Positions 46,310 to 56,235 of a DNA stretch of 64,000 nucleotides are shown here, one piece after another. Origin of the DNA: Tyto alba (taxonomy: Eukaryota > Chordata > Aves > Strigiformes > Tytonidae); assembly GCF_018691265.1 (NCBI RefSeq), contig NW_024881277.1, positions 5,886,240-5,950,239 of the forward strand, read 5' to 3'. Each line of letters opens with the position of its first letter. The stretch's first letter is position 1. The position numbers and the translations under genes were made by a program. Under the pieces are notes generated by a model. That model saw only the letters and a list, made by a program, of their open reading frames with translations, ran no database searches and was not told the origin of the DNA.

Positions 46310-46795
46310 TGTCCTGGTTCGGGCTGGACTAGAGTTCCTGTTTGTTTTAGTAGCTGGAGGAGTGCTGCAGCACAGAGACCCCAGGGGCTCCCCAGGTCCC
46401 AGTGCCCTCACCTGTGCGCGGGGGCGGGGGGAGCACAGCTGGAGGGCTGGGCCCGGATTGGCTGATATTCCATGTCATGTGACATTATGCTCACCATATA
46501 AAGGCAGGAGAGGGCTGGGAGAGGCTGCTGCTTCTGGGAGTGTTGCTGTGGTGCTTTGTGTTTGGGATTGCTGGCTGGGAGCAGGTGGGTGTTGGTCGGT
46601 GGGTGGTGAGCAGCTGTATTGTACGTTACCCATTCATCATGTCACCATATTATTCTATTACTGTTATTAATCTGTTTTTATCTCAACCCACGAGTCTCCC
46701 TTTGCCCCTCCGATTCCCTCCCCATTCCCAAGTGGGGGGAGGGTGGGTGAGCGGCTGTGTGGCATTTAGCTGCTGAGTAGGCTCAAACCACAACA
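46310..46795 (+). mobile_element. Solo LTR, plus orientation
   Basis: It starts TGTCCTGGTTCGGGCTGGAC and ends GGCTCAAACCACAACA. An inverted CCAAT box (46457-46461) and TATAAA (46497-46502) form the promoter, and a TCTGTTTTTATCTCAACCCA segment marks R/U5. A related LTR lies inverted at 62811-63296. No internal viral sequence adjoins it and no clear target duplication was seen. Confidence 0.8.
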
Positions 46796-49097
46796 GCATG
46801 TGAGACAATAAAAGAAAAGGTAAGACAAAATTTATGCCCGGGACATGCCTGAGTGAACATCCAGGGAAAGTGCCTGCCTGAGAAGCAGCCTCACCAGCTG
46901 TGCTCCTTGAAATACATGTTGCTCTCAGCGTTGTCAGACCCACCTCCTGGCTGTGATGGTTTGCTTCTGGAAGCAACCAGCTTTAGCAGAGCTGACAACG
47001 ATGAGTAAAGCCTCAAGCCCTCTCCACTAGATGAGTGAGAGTCCATGTCAGAAAGCTGAGGGTCTGGGCTTGTGGAACGGTGAGGGAAGGAGACAAGATG
47101 GAGAAGCTGGGTAAAGAAGAGACACCTGTTGGAGGAGAAGGGCTCAGGTGATAAGGACCCAGAGACCCTGATCTGATATTTCCTCCATGCTAACTGAAGT
47201 GGGCGAGTGCCAGGGCTGACTCCAACAGAGCCCAGCCCAGCTGGAACTCAGCACCACCAGCCCCTCCCCAGCATCTCTGCTGGAAGTTACTGGGTCTCAG
47301 GGGATCTGGGGAAGGAGGGAGCTGGGCTGGGGACATGCAGCACAAGACAGGGCTGAGACTCAGCTCTCACTCACACACTTTCCTGCACAAACACCCACAG
47401 CAAAATCAGCAGTTCCCTGACTCGGGACATCCAGCACCCACCTGCAATGCTCAGCATGAAGGGTTGACCTCTGTGCTGACGGTGCCTGGGAACAAAGACC
47501 TGGGGCGTCACTCTCTGCCTCTACCCCACCACATCTTCCCTTCTGTGATCTCTCTGCAAACCCTGACTCAGATCTAATGCCCTGCTCTGCCCTTGCCCTT
47601 GCTGATTCAGTGATGCATCACCAGCAAAAAAAAAAAAAAAAAAAAAAAAATGCCCCCTGCTCTGCACTGTGACCTGGAGATTATAGCACCAACAATTTCT
47701 TTAGTGACCCAGGCAGAGCTCAGCTCTCCCCAGGCACTGCAGCGAGGAAGCATTGCTTACCTGGTTCTCAAAGAAGGCTGTAACTTCTGAAGTGCTGGAA
47801 TCTTTGACCACTGTTGTGGCAAGGCCTACCTTTCCTTACAACCCTGAGTACTTTTAACTCCAGGTCAGGCTTCTCTGGAAAGGAGACTCAGGCAAGGAAT
47901 TCATCAGGATTCAGCAAAACTCATGACACAACTATGTAAGTGTTACCCACAGTATAATCCCCATTACCTCCTTGAATTAGACACTAAAAACCTCCACACA
48001 CTGGGCTAGTTTTTCAAAACCAGACTTTTAAAGTAACAATACGGGCTAAATACCTCAGTGCTGAGAGACAAGTTTCAAACAGAATCAAAATATAGATGAA
48101 GCTGTATCATCTGGATTTACTAATTCTTTAAGAAAAGAAAAAAATAGGTGAAGCTGTATCATCTGGATTTACAAATTCTATATCAGTAGAAAGGAAGTCC
48201 CACAGCCTATGGGATGTTTCATTAGCTGTCTACGGAAATTTGGTTTCTTGGGCCTCTTGGCTAAAACCTGCTGCATTCACATTGCTGGCAAGGGGACAAT
48301 TTCCTGTTCCAGCATCACATTTTTCCCCATAGTGCCTGGAGATCCAGAACAGCTCTGTCACACATCAGGCAGCATCAGAATGAAGATGGAGGTAGATTGA
48401 ATTTAAATATTTTTTGGCTCAAATGAAATCTCAAATCGTAATCTGACAAGAAAACACTTTTTTTAACCAGGCATAAGTTACACAACTGTGAGTTCAGATC
48501 TAGTTTGCAGAGTTTCTCACCTCTCTCAATAAGGGGGGTATGGTGCGGGGAGAGGGGAGCACGTTTTGGTTTGCTAAAACCCTGATGAGTGTCCAACCCG
48601 TCTTTCCCTTGGCCTCTGGCATCCCATTTCTTCAGATGTAAACACGGTGAAGCTTCTGTCAAGAATCCTTCAGATGTTAGTATGATTTCCCTAAGAGTAG
48701 CAGTACCTGAAAGAAACAAAGAAAGAAACAAAAATTAATAAATCTGCCTAAATGAAAATTACTGTAATGAAACACTCTGCTTGCTTTGTAGACATGCTGG
48801 GCAATGTCACTTCAATCAGTATTTGCAATGTAAGCCATCCTCAAGTAGCCCTTCCAAAGCAGTTCGCGTGAAGGTAACTTGTAAAAGTCTCCTTTTGTAT
48901 CCCCAGGAGGCATGGGCACTGCTGGTTTCCTTCTCCAGAGAGTGGCAGAGGCTGGATCCCCTTCTCAGGACAGACTCCTTGCCAGGAACACACAGGCATG
49001 GGGGTAGCTCACCTGGTTTTCACTGGCAATTCACTCAATCTCTTTTGATGTACTTGTTGTTTTTCCTTGACAAGTCTTAAAAACACTGAAGAATCAG
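46796..49097. other. Unassigned spacer
   Basis: No gene was recognised. It includes a 25-base A run at 47626-47650 and a small direct duplication near 48097-48177. Otherwise ordinary sequence. Confidence 0.4.
48091..48178. repeat. Local 54-bp tandem duplication
   Basis: GAAGCTGTATCATCTGGATT occurs twice, 54 bp apart, followed by TAC-AATTCT in both. Confidence 0.85.

Positions 49098-49128
<31 letters not shown>
49098..49128. repeat. Poly(A) run, 31 bases
   Basis: An uninterrupted A tract directly before a CR1 3' fragment. Confidence 0.9.
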
Positions 49129-49130
<2 letters not shown>

Positions 49131-49139
49131 AATACAAAG

Positions 49140-49226
49140 TTAATCATCAAGGCAGGGAGATTGGAACCAGATGATCTGCAAAGGTCCCTTCCAATCCAAA
49201 CCATTCTGTGATTCTGTGATTTTATG
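49140..49226 (+). mobile_element. CR1 LINE 3' end, plus orientation
   Basis: GGTCCCTTCCAATCCAAACC then ATTCTGTGATTCTGTGATTT is the diagnostic CR1 3' terminus with its 8-bp ATTCTRTG microsatellite tail. Only the last roughly 90 bp are present. Confidence 0.8.
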
Positions 49227-49324
49227 ACAAACATGAACTTGAAGTGTTGCCTGTCCTGTAAAGGAGCTCCATATATGTGAGCCACATTAAACAGGCCATG
49301 CCTCACTCCGCATGTTCCCTGGCA

Positions 49325-50290
49325 GTCACAGAATCGTAGAATCATTTAGGTTGGAAAATACCCTTAAGGTCATTGAATCCGGCCATTAAACTAACACTGC
49401 CAAGCCCACCACTATACGTGGTCCCTCTGTGCTATATCTACGTGTCTTTTAAATAACTCCAGTGATGGTGACTCAACCACTTTCCTGGGCAGCCTGTTCC
49501 AATGCTTGACAACCCTTCCAGTGAAGAAATGTGTCCTCATATCCAATCTAAACCTCCCCTGGTGCAACATGAGGCCATTTCCTCCTGTCCTTTTACTTGT
49601 TACATGGGAAGAGACTGACCTAGACCTCACTAAAACTCCTAAATGTAGCTGTACAGACCGATAAGGACTCTCCTGAGCCTCTTTTTCTCCAGACTAAACA
49701 CCCCAATTCTCACAGCTGCTCCTGACAAGACTTGTGCTCTAGACCCTTCACCAGCTTCATTGCGCTTCTTTGGTCACACTGCAGCACTTCAATGTCTTTC
49801 TTGTAATGAGGGGCCCAAAACTGATCCCACACCCACTATCTCACACCCACGCTGCTCTCCACATGAGCCTGTAGCCCACTGGAACCACACACAGACATCT
49901 AATTCCTCCTTCTGCACGCCCCGCACATCAGTGCACTGGCACTTCAGAGAGGTGCCCGGCAGCACCGATTTCCCAGAAAGGATGTCACAGGACCAGAAAA
50001 CTACAGAAAAGTTGAGGTTTGGAGGGACAGGATTGGAGCCAGTATTGACCCCTGTAGTGCCCCACTGGTGACCAGCCTCCATCGAGACCTGATGCCACTG
50101 ACCACCATTCTCTGGGCTCGGCCGTTCAGCCAGGTTTCAACCACCTCACTGTCTGCTTCTCCAGCCTCTGCTTCACCAGCTCTTCGATGAGGATTCTTTG
50201 GGAGACAGTGTCAAAAGCCTCCATGAAGTCCAGGTGGACAATTTCTACTCCTCTACCAAGCCAGTCAGTCACTGGAGAAGTTTATCAGGT
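49325..50290 (-). mobile_element. CR1 LINE, 3' truncated copy, minus orientation
   Basis: The plus strand opens with CACAGAATCGTAGAATCATT and TAGGTTGGAAAATACCC, the reverse complement of the CR1 terminus. Minus-strand frames retain RFRLDMR and HWNRLPRKVVESPSLELFKR of ORF2's end, and 50090-50280 matches the CR1 segment at 10985-11215. About 0.97 kb is preserved with frameshifts. It is not active. Confidence 0.85.
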
Positions 50291-50689
50291 TATCAGATAG
50301 GAAGGACATTTCCTTTTGTTGGCTGTGCCCTGGGCCTCTGTGTATATGTTGGGGTCTGGCACTTGGAGGGCCGTGATGTTGTGCCATTGTCCACCCTGTA
50401 CAGATTTGGCCAGGTCAAACCCAGGGGACATATGAGGGAAATGCTACAAATGCTTTCTTTGCTTGATAGCAAGGAAACACTAGTGGGCTCTATGTAACCT
50501 CTTCAACCAGCATTGCTCTCAGCTCTGTTTAGATGCAATGGAGACATTAAATGTCTTAATAGAAATGTGTCTTGGAATCAATTTCTCCGTTCAAAATATA
50601 AATAGGAAACGTGTTTTAGAAATGGATGTATAAGTCTATATTTTTGAAGAGGGAATGAAAGAGTCATGGGCTTGTTGGTGTATTCAGGT
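50291..50689. other. Unassigned spacer
   Basis: Nothing recognised between the CR1 copy and element E. Confidence 0.4.
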
Positions 50690-51012
50690 GTTTCTGAAGT
50701 TCCTCCCATTACGTTGCCAGTGAGATCAATCAGTTCATCGTCCCCCCCATAGCCCTGGCAGGACATAACCTCATAACGTACATTTTGCAGACTCCCCCAT
50801 TATCCAACCCTTTCCATACCCCAGCTGTGTCCCCTGTGGAGATTCACAGACCGCCTTCTCTTCAGTCTGCCAGGGTCTGCACCAGGAGAGAGGCCGGGCA
50901 GGGCTGGCTGGTCCCCCATACAGGCACTGAGACCAGCAGGAGGATGGAGATGGTTTAGCAGCAACGCTCACCCATAAACCTGGGTGAGCAGCCAGTGCTG
51001 GAAGTGGCCAGT
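50690..51012 (-). mobile_element. Interspersed element E, copy 2 (minus)
   Basis: This is the reverse complement of 35331-35660: the AGCAACGCTCACCCATAAAC, GCAGACTCCC and CCCATAGCCC pieces align in order. It lies outside the duplicated OR14 arms, which shows independent dispersal. Confidence 0.6.
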
Positions 51013-51804
51013 GAGAGAGGCTGGGGGTGATGAATTCTGTATCCCAGGTGAGCCCCCAGTTGTGAGAAACAAGCCCACGTATATTTAAAATTATGTTTTA
51101 TGGGGACAGAGTCAGTGGAGCAAAGAATACAGCGCTGGGAGCAATGGCACAACCTGCCCCAGCAGGGACTTCTTTTTATAGTTCCAGTCCTCCTTTTTGC
51201 ACCCGCACAGTTCCTTTTCCTTGGTTTCTCCGAGGCTGTCTCTCTCTCTCTGTACTTTTCCACTGCTTCAGTACTTCTTATCACAATACAGGCAGCTGCT
51301 GAGCAGGGGAGGCATCCACAGTGTTATATGTAACTATTCGGTTTAAACGTGAAATCAAACAAAGAACAATGCAACACAACCAAGCCAAGCAACAAGTCCA
51401 CTCGCTTTCCTTCCCCCCCCTCTTCTTTGGCATTTCCAGTTGGTCTCGGTGGTCCTCTGGGGGGGGGGGGGGGGGGTTGGTGGTGGAGGGGTGAAGTCCA
51501 GATTCCTCTTCAACAGTTCTTCGCTTAACCCTTTTCTGCTGGCTTCCATTTCTCTTTACATGACACCTAACCACAGACACACACACCCATCCTCCTGCTT
51601 GCCCAACTCCCCACAATGCCCAACCCTATGCCTGACCTATGATCAAAAAAGGCTTGCTCAACTGTTATAATTTTAGCAACACTAATTTAATAACAGCTTT
51701 AGCCTAACTCAATAAAAGTAATTCTTTCATTACTGTTAGCGAAAGCAAAATTCTACCGTTACTTCTCACATAGCGAATCCTTCAAGGTGGGAGTGGTTCC
51801 CCAT
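51013..51804. other. Unassigned spacer with an 18-base G run
   Basis: A G homopolymer lies at 51459-51476 and a TC repeat near 51237-51251. No gene was recognised. Confidence 0.4.
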
Positions 51805-52495
51805 TGGTTTGTGACATCACTGGAGTGGGGGTGTCCCTGCCTGGGCAGTGACATCACGGGAAACTCTCTGAGATGGGGGTTCCCTGTGGGGCTGTGACAT
51901 CACTGAGGACCACGTGGGGTATGGTGCTGTCCCCACCAGGGTGCTGGCATCACACAACACCCACGTAGGGTGGGGGTGCTCTGCTGGGTTGTGATGTCAT
52001 CAGGCAGCCACGTGGGGTGGGGTTTTCTCTGACGGTTGTGTTGTCACAGAAAACTCAGTGGGTTTGCTCACCAGAGTTCTGATATCATAGTGCACCTTCG
52101 GGGTTCCCCACCATTTTTGTGATGTCACAGAGGACCCTCTGGTGTTTCCAGCCACAATTGTGACATCGTAGAGGACGCTTGGGGTTCCCCACCAGGACTG
52201 TGACATCATAAAGGACCTTTGGTGTTCTGCATCAGGATTGTGATGTCATAGCAAGCTCTTGGGGCTCCCTACCAGTGTTGTGACATCATAGTGGACCCCT
52301 GTGTGGTGGGAGTGGGCTTATGACATCACAGGGGAGCTCATGGGGTTGAGGTGGGGATCCACAATGGAACTGCAGTATCAGAGTCTCACTTAGTTCTGAT
52401 GGGGATTCCCCAACCCTGGGTTGTGATGTCACTGGTGGGTTATGACATCCGTGAGGGGGTGGTTCCCCTGCCCTATGATGTCACTCATGACCCCG
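51805..52495. repeat. About 40-bp minisatellite carrying CRE-like octamers
   Basis: Roughly 17 units spaced mostly near 40 bp share GGTTCCCCACC-type text and a central octamer. The octamer is TGACATCA at 51812, 51849, 51895, 52201, 52281 and 52321, and TGATGTCA at 51992, 52120, 52241, 52424 and 52476. TGATATCA occurs at 52080 and other one-base variants elsewhere. Both main forms are single-transition derivatives of the cAMP response element TGACGTCA at its CpG. Confidence 0.85.
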
Positions 52496-52509
52496 CCTCC
52501 CAGTCATGG

Positions 52510-52870
52510 TGGCATGAGGACAATCACAGACTCCGGCATCCCTATAAGAGTCACAAATCAAAATCGTTTATTGCTGATACAAGTACGCTTATATGTCTGC
52601 CTAGCAACTGATCAGACATCAACAGAAGGCTGGATTGGTTACATGCATTCCTCACACACTGTTCACATGCCTAAGACTAACGTTTGATTGGTCACTACCC
52701 TCTGTCCATAATACACCAGACAATTCATTGGCTACAATTTAGTTACTAAAGCCTATTGGTTAATTAAATCTTACAAGCACAAACACAATGTTCTATACAC
52801 TTTTAGCTCAAGGTAGAAAACTTTCGACTGTTTAAGATACGACCAGAGGTTTCCCATCAACCATAGCCTG
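52510..52870 (-). mobile_element. Probable ERV LTR, minus orientation
   Basis: On the minus strand several CCAAT or ATTGG boxes (near 52690, 52725, 52757) precede an AATAAACGATTTTGATTTGT polyadenylation segment (52555-52575) and a TCTTATAGGGATGCCGG end. This is LTR-like in order and size. The family was not identified. Confidence 0.4.
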
Positions 52871-53099
52871 GCATGTTTTCTTCAGACAAAGCTCAGCATC
52901 CTTATCTTGTTTTTCTACATTCCTGTTTGCTACTCCCAAGGCTTCTGGCTGATGAAGGTCAAGATGTTCTCATCATTCACCAGCCGTAGAGCTCTCTCAG
53001 TTCTCCTCCCTCTTTTCACATCCCTTTTGCGATGTAGCCAAAGTCTTGCTCCTGTCCAATGTGGCCATTGTCCTCCAAAAATGATCCCACAGTGGCAGA

Positions 53100-53620
53100 G
53101 GAGAGGAAGCTCTTTGACATGGATGAGCATGCTGGGGGGACCCGAGATCCCTGAATCCTCACTTTTGGAGGGGACACAGGATCCTCTGACACTGCCCCCC
53201 CCAAATAATTTGAGGGGGGTTTTGTGTTGTTTGAACCACAAGCCCCCATTTGCGGGGCGCTACAGTGTTTACTGCAAACAACACCCAATTATTTTTGGGC
53301 TGATACCTGAGACCCTCCAAACCCCCATTTTGAAAGGGTTGTGTGATCAGTTGACGCTCCTCTTACTTCAGTTTTGGTTGCCCCCCAACTCTGTCTTCCA
53401 TTTTGGTAGTTTGTTGGGATCTCTGACCCCCCCACAATCTTCCATTTTGGTTTGCCTGCCCCCCCCCCCCCCCCAATTATATAGGTGGTGGTTTGGGTTT
53501 TCTCCCCACCAATAACTTCCATTTTTGGGAGTGGTGACAGTCTGAATCCCCAAAACTCCTGATTTTTGGGGGGCTAAATCATGCCCCGCCCCCCTGAAAT
53601 TATTTGCGAGTAGTTCCAGT
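53100..53620. repeat. Degenerate C-rich tandem repeat
   Basis: CTTCCATTTTGGT-like cores occur at about 53396, 53443 and 53516, with weaker CCCCCATTT versions at 53240 and 53320, separated by C runs up to 16 bases (53459-53474). Units are irregular, about 45-80 bp. Confidence 0.5.
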
Positions 53621-53624
53621 GTTC

Positions 53625-53960
53625 CCACACCAGCCTATATTGAGGGCCATTCAGTGCACCCCCTCCAGCTTGCCAACATCCTTCCTGTACTGGGGATCTG
53701 CAATCCGGACACAGTAACCAGGACAAGCCCCTCTTGTGATCTCCTGGCTCCTGCTGGCCACAAAGGCCTGGGTGCAGCTGGCCTCCCTTGCTGCCAGGGC
53801 ACACGGCTGCCTCCTCTCCAACCCACCAGACCTTTCCCACGGGGCTTCTCCCAGCCAGGCAGCTCCCAGCCTGTGCCATTGCCAGGGGGATGTCCTGCAG
53901 GGTCACACACGGGCACTTGGCCTTGCTGGGTTGCCTGAGGTTCCTGCCAATGCGTGCTCT
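53625..53960 (-). mobile_element. Old CR1-like fragment (tentative)
   Basis: CAGCTTGCCAACATCCTTCC, TGTACTGGGGATCTGCAATC and the CCTGCTGGCCACAAAGGCCT segment resemble the reverse complement of CR1 ORF2's end at higher divergence. Not certain. Confidence 0.4.
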
Positions 53961-55839
53961 CCTGCTCATTGAGCCCTTTCCCTCAGCTCACTGGCCTGGA
54001 CAACTTTTTAAGAAAGACTCAGGCAAAGAGGGCTTTGAGTGCCCCAGCCCCACCTGCCTCTGCTGTTATTAAATCAGCCTTCCCATTCAGCAGTAGCCCT
54101 GCATGTTCCCTCTTCAGCCTTGGTCTCTAATGAGCGATTGAAGCTCTTCCTTTTGCTTTTGACTGCCCCTGCAACCACCAGCTCCTGGCAAGCTTTTCCT
54201 TCCTAAGGAGAGTAAAGTCAAGACATAGAAATTTGTCCTTTGTAAGCTGTCCTTGCTGTCACCTCCTGGCAGCTGCTTCATGGTCCCTGTCAGAGCCAGC
54301 CCTGTCCCTGTGCTGACCCAGCCTCCCTGCCCCACAAATACATTATCGTCAAGGGAAGACCTGTGGTGCAAGGAAGGGTGTCTATGCCAAGCAAAACCAT
54401 GGTCACTGGAGAAAGGGAAGCAAGGGCAGGCAGTTGCTCTGCTAGGCTATGTTACTGCAAGATCTCTATAGCAAGACGAAGTATCTCCCTCCAGGAGTTG
54501 GTTTTACACCTTCTGTCTGTTCAGGGTTGCTCATTTGGAAGAGCACCTGGGATAACATTCCAAGGTTTGGACAAGCTTCAGCTGACTCTCAGCAATGCAC
54601 CCTTTGATGAAGGGCAGGTGACGGAGCTCCTTGGAACCTGCTACAGAAGCAAAGGCAGCAATGATGGAGAGATGTCAGTAAAGGAGGGGAGATGCTGAGT
54701 GGAGAGAGAGGTGGGTTAGTTGTGTTGACCCTCCAGCCTGGTGTGGAACAGAGGTGCAAGACACTGTAGGACAGCTTGTGGTGGAGACAGCCATGTGCTC
54801 TAAGAAGCAACATCTCTGTGCATAATTTTTATTAATTCTTCAATTCTTGCAAATAGAGGAATTTCCAGAATGTAGCCTAAACAAAGAAGATATTAATATT
54901 AAATTTTTTGGTTTGTTGTTTTTTGTTTGTTTGTTTTTTGTTTGTTTGTTTGTTTGTTTGTTTTTTATCTTGTTTTTGCAATTTTCTTCAGTTTTCATCT
55001 TCTAGATCAAGGAATATCTACATTCTCCAATTTATATTGACCCTGCATGTGCCCTGATGGAGTCTGAAAAAGCATGTAGGAAAAACAAGCTCAGTGAGGT
55101 CACACACTATATGGCCAATCTTGATGACTATGTCCCCAACACTGACATGTGTCCTATCAGCCACCGGGGTTTTTTCAGCTCTAGTCTTTCTGTCACAGGA
55201 AGTTGTTTCTTTATTGCCAACATATAATAATAAAGGTTCATAGTTCAACAGAAAAAAACCTAAATAAGTCTTCTGAACCTCCACTTTCCACAGTGGATGA
55301 CTGTGGGGGGTGTACGTGACAAGGGGTTGGTGGCCGGAGGGGCTGCAAGAGTGGCCTCTGTGGGAGGAGGCCAGGGATTGCCCTGTGCCAGACAGAGCTG
55401 TTTCCAGCTCCACAATAGACTCAGCGCAGGACACTGAGAAGCCCATCAGCAAATCTGGTCATGTCCCTGTGAAAACTTCTTCAGGAACTGGCAGCAAACA
55501 CCAGACTGGTAAAGGTGGAGAGAACAAACATATTGAGAAACAACGGAGGGAACACCAATGTAGGAGAAAGAGGAGGAGGTGCTCCATGGTGGAGCAGATC
55601 TCCCTGTAGCCCATGGAGGACCAGTGCCAGAGCAGAGCAAAACTGGGGAAAAGAAGGAATAATAGATAAAAACTGTTATGTGCTGGTTGTGACACCCCAT
55701 CCCAAACACCCTTGCACTGCTCGGGATGGGGAGAGGAGCCTAGAGTGAAGGAGTGAGTTAAGCTCCCCCAAGTCAAGTCTTGCCCGCAATGGGAACTGGG
55801 AAGTGATGTCCCTGTCATTGTCTCCCCCCAGGAGCTTTC
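53961..55839. other. Unassigned spacer
   Basis: A TTTG microsatellite lies at 54905-54966. No gene or repeat family was recognised elsewhere. Confidence 0.4.
54905..54966. repeat. (TTTG)n microsatellite
   Basis: Interrupted GTTT/TTTG repeats over about 60 bp. Confidence 0.9.
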
Positions 55840-55947
55840 TCATTCCCATTCTACCTATTTTCTTCCCCATCCCACTGGGGTGGGAGAGGGAGTGAGCGAG
55901 CAGCTGGGTGGGAGTTGGGTTATTAGCCACGGTTAGCCCACCACAGC
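55840..55947 (+). mobile_element. ERVL-type LTR 3' end fragment
   Basis: CCCCATCCCACTGGGGTGGG, GAGTGAGCGAGCAGCTG and the closing GTTAGCCCACCACAGCAG match the terminal part of the LTR family at 35661-36050. Confidence 0.55.
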
Positions 55948-55954
55948 AGTAAGA

Positions 55955-56235
55955 TGCCTCGGCTGGTGGATGAGGGGAGAGCAGGGAACGTTTCAGCTCA
56001 ATATTAATAAGGCTTTTCTCACTGAATCCCATCACAGCCTCACAGGCATGAGTGAGGTGGACTGGAAACAGGATGAAAGGCCGGGTCCAGAAGGCCATGA
56101 CCCATAGCACAAAGTCCCCTCGGGAGCTGATCACCAGCGATGTACCCCAGGGGTCCATACTGAGTCCTGCTCTGTTAAACATCTTCACTGATGAACTGGA
56201 AAAATAGGACAGAGCGCAACCTCACAGCAAGTGCA
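55955..56235 (+). mobile_element. CR1 LINE ORF2 (RT) fragment
   Basis: Plus-strand frames give DVPQGSILSPALLNIF, the CR1 reverse-transcriptase block 'VPQGSVLGP-LFNIF', with a stop shortly after. It ends at the inner border of inverted arm 2. Confidence 0.7.
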
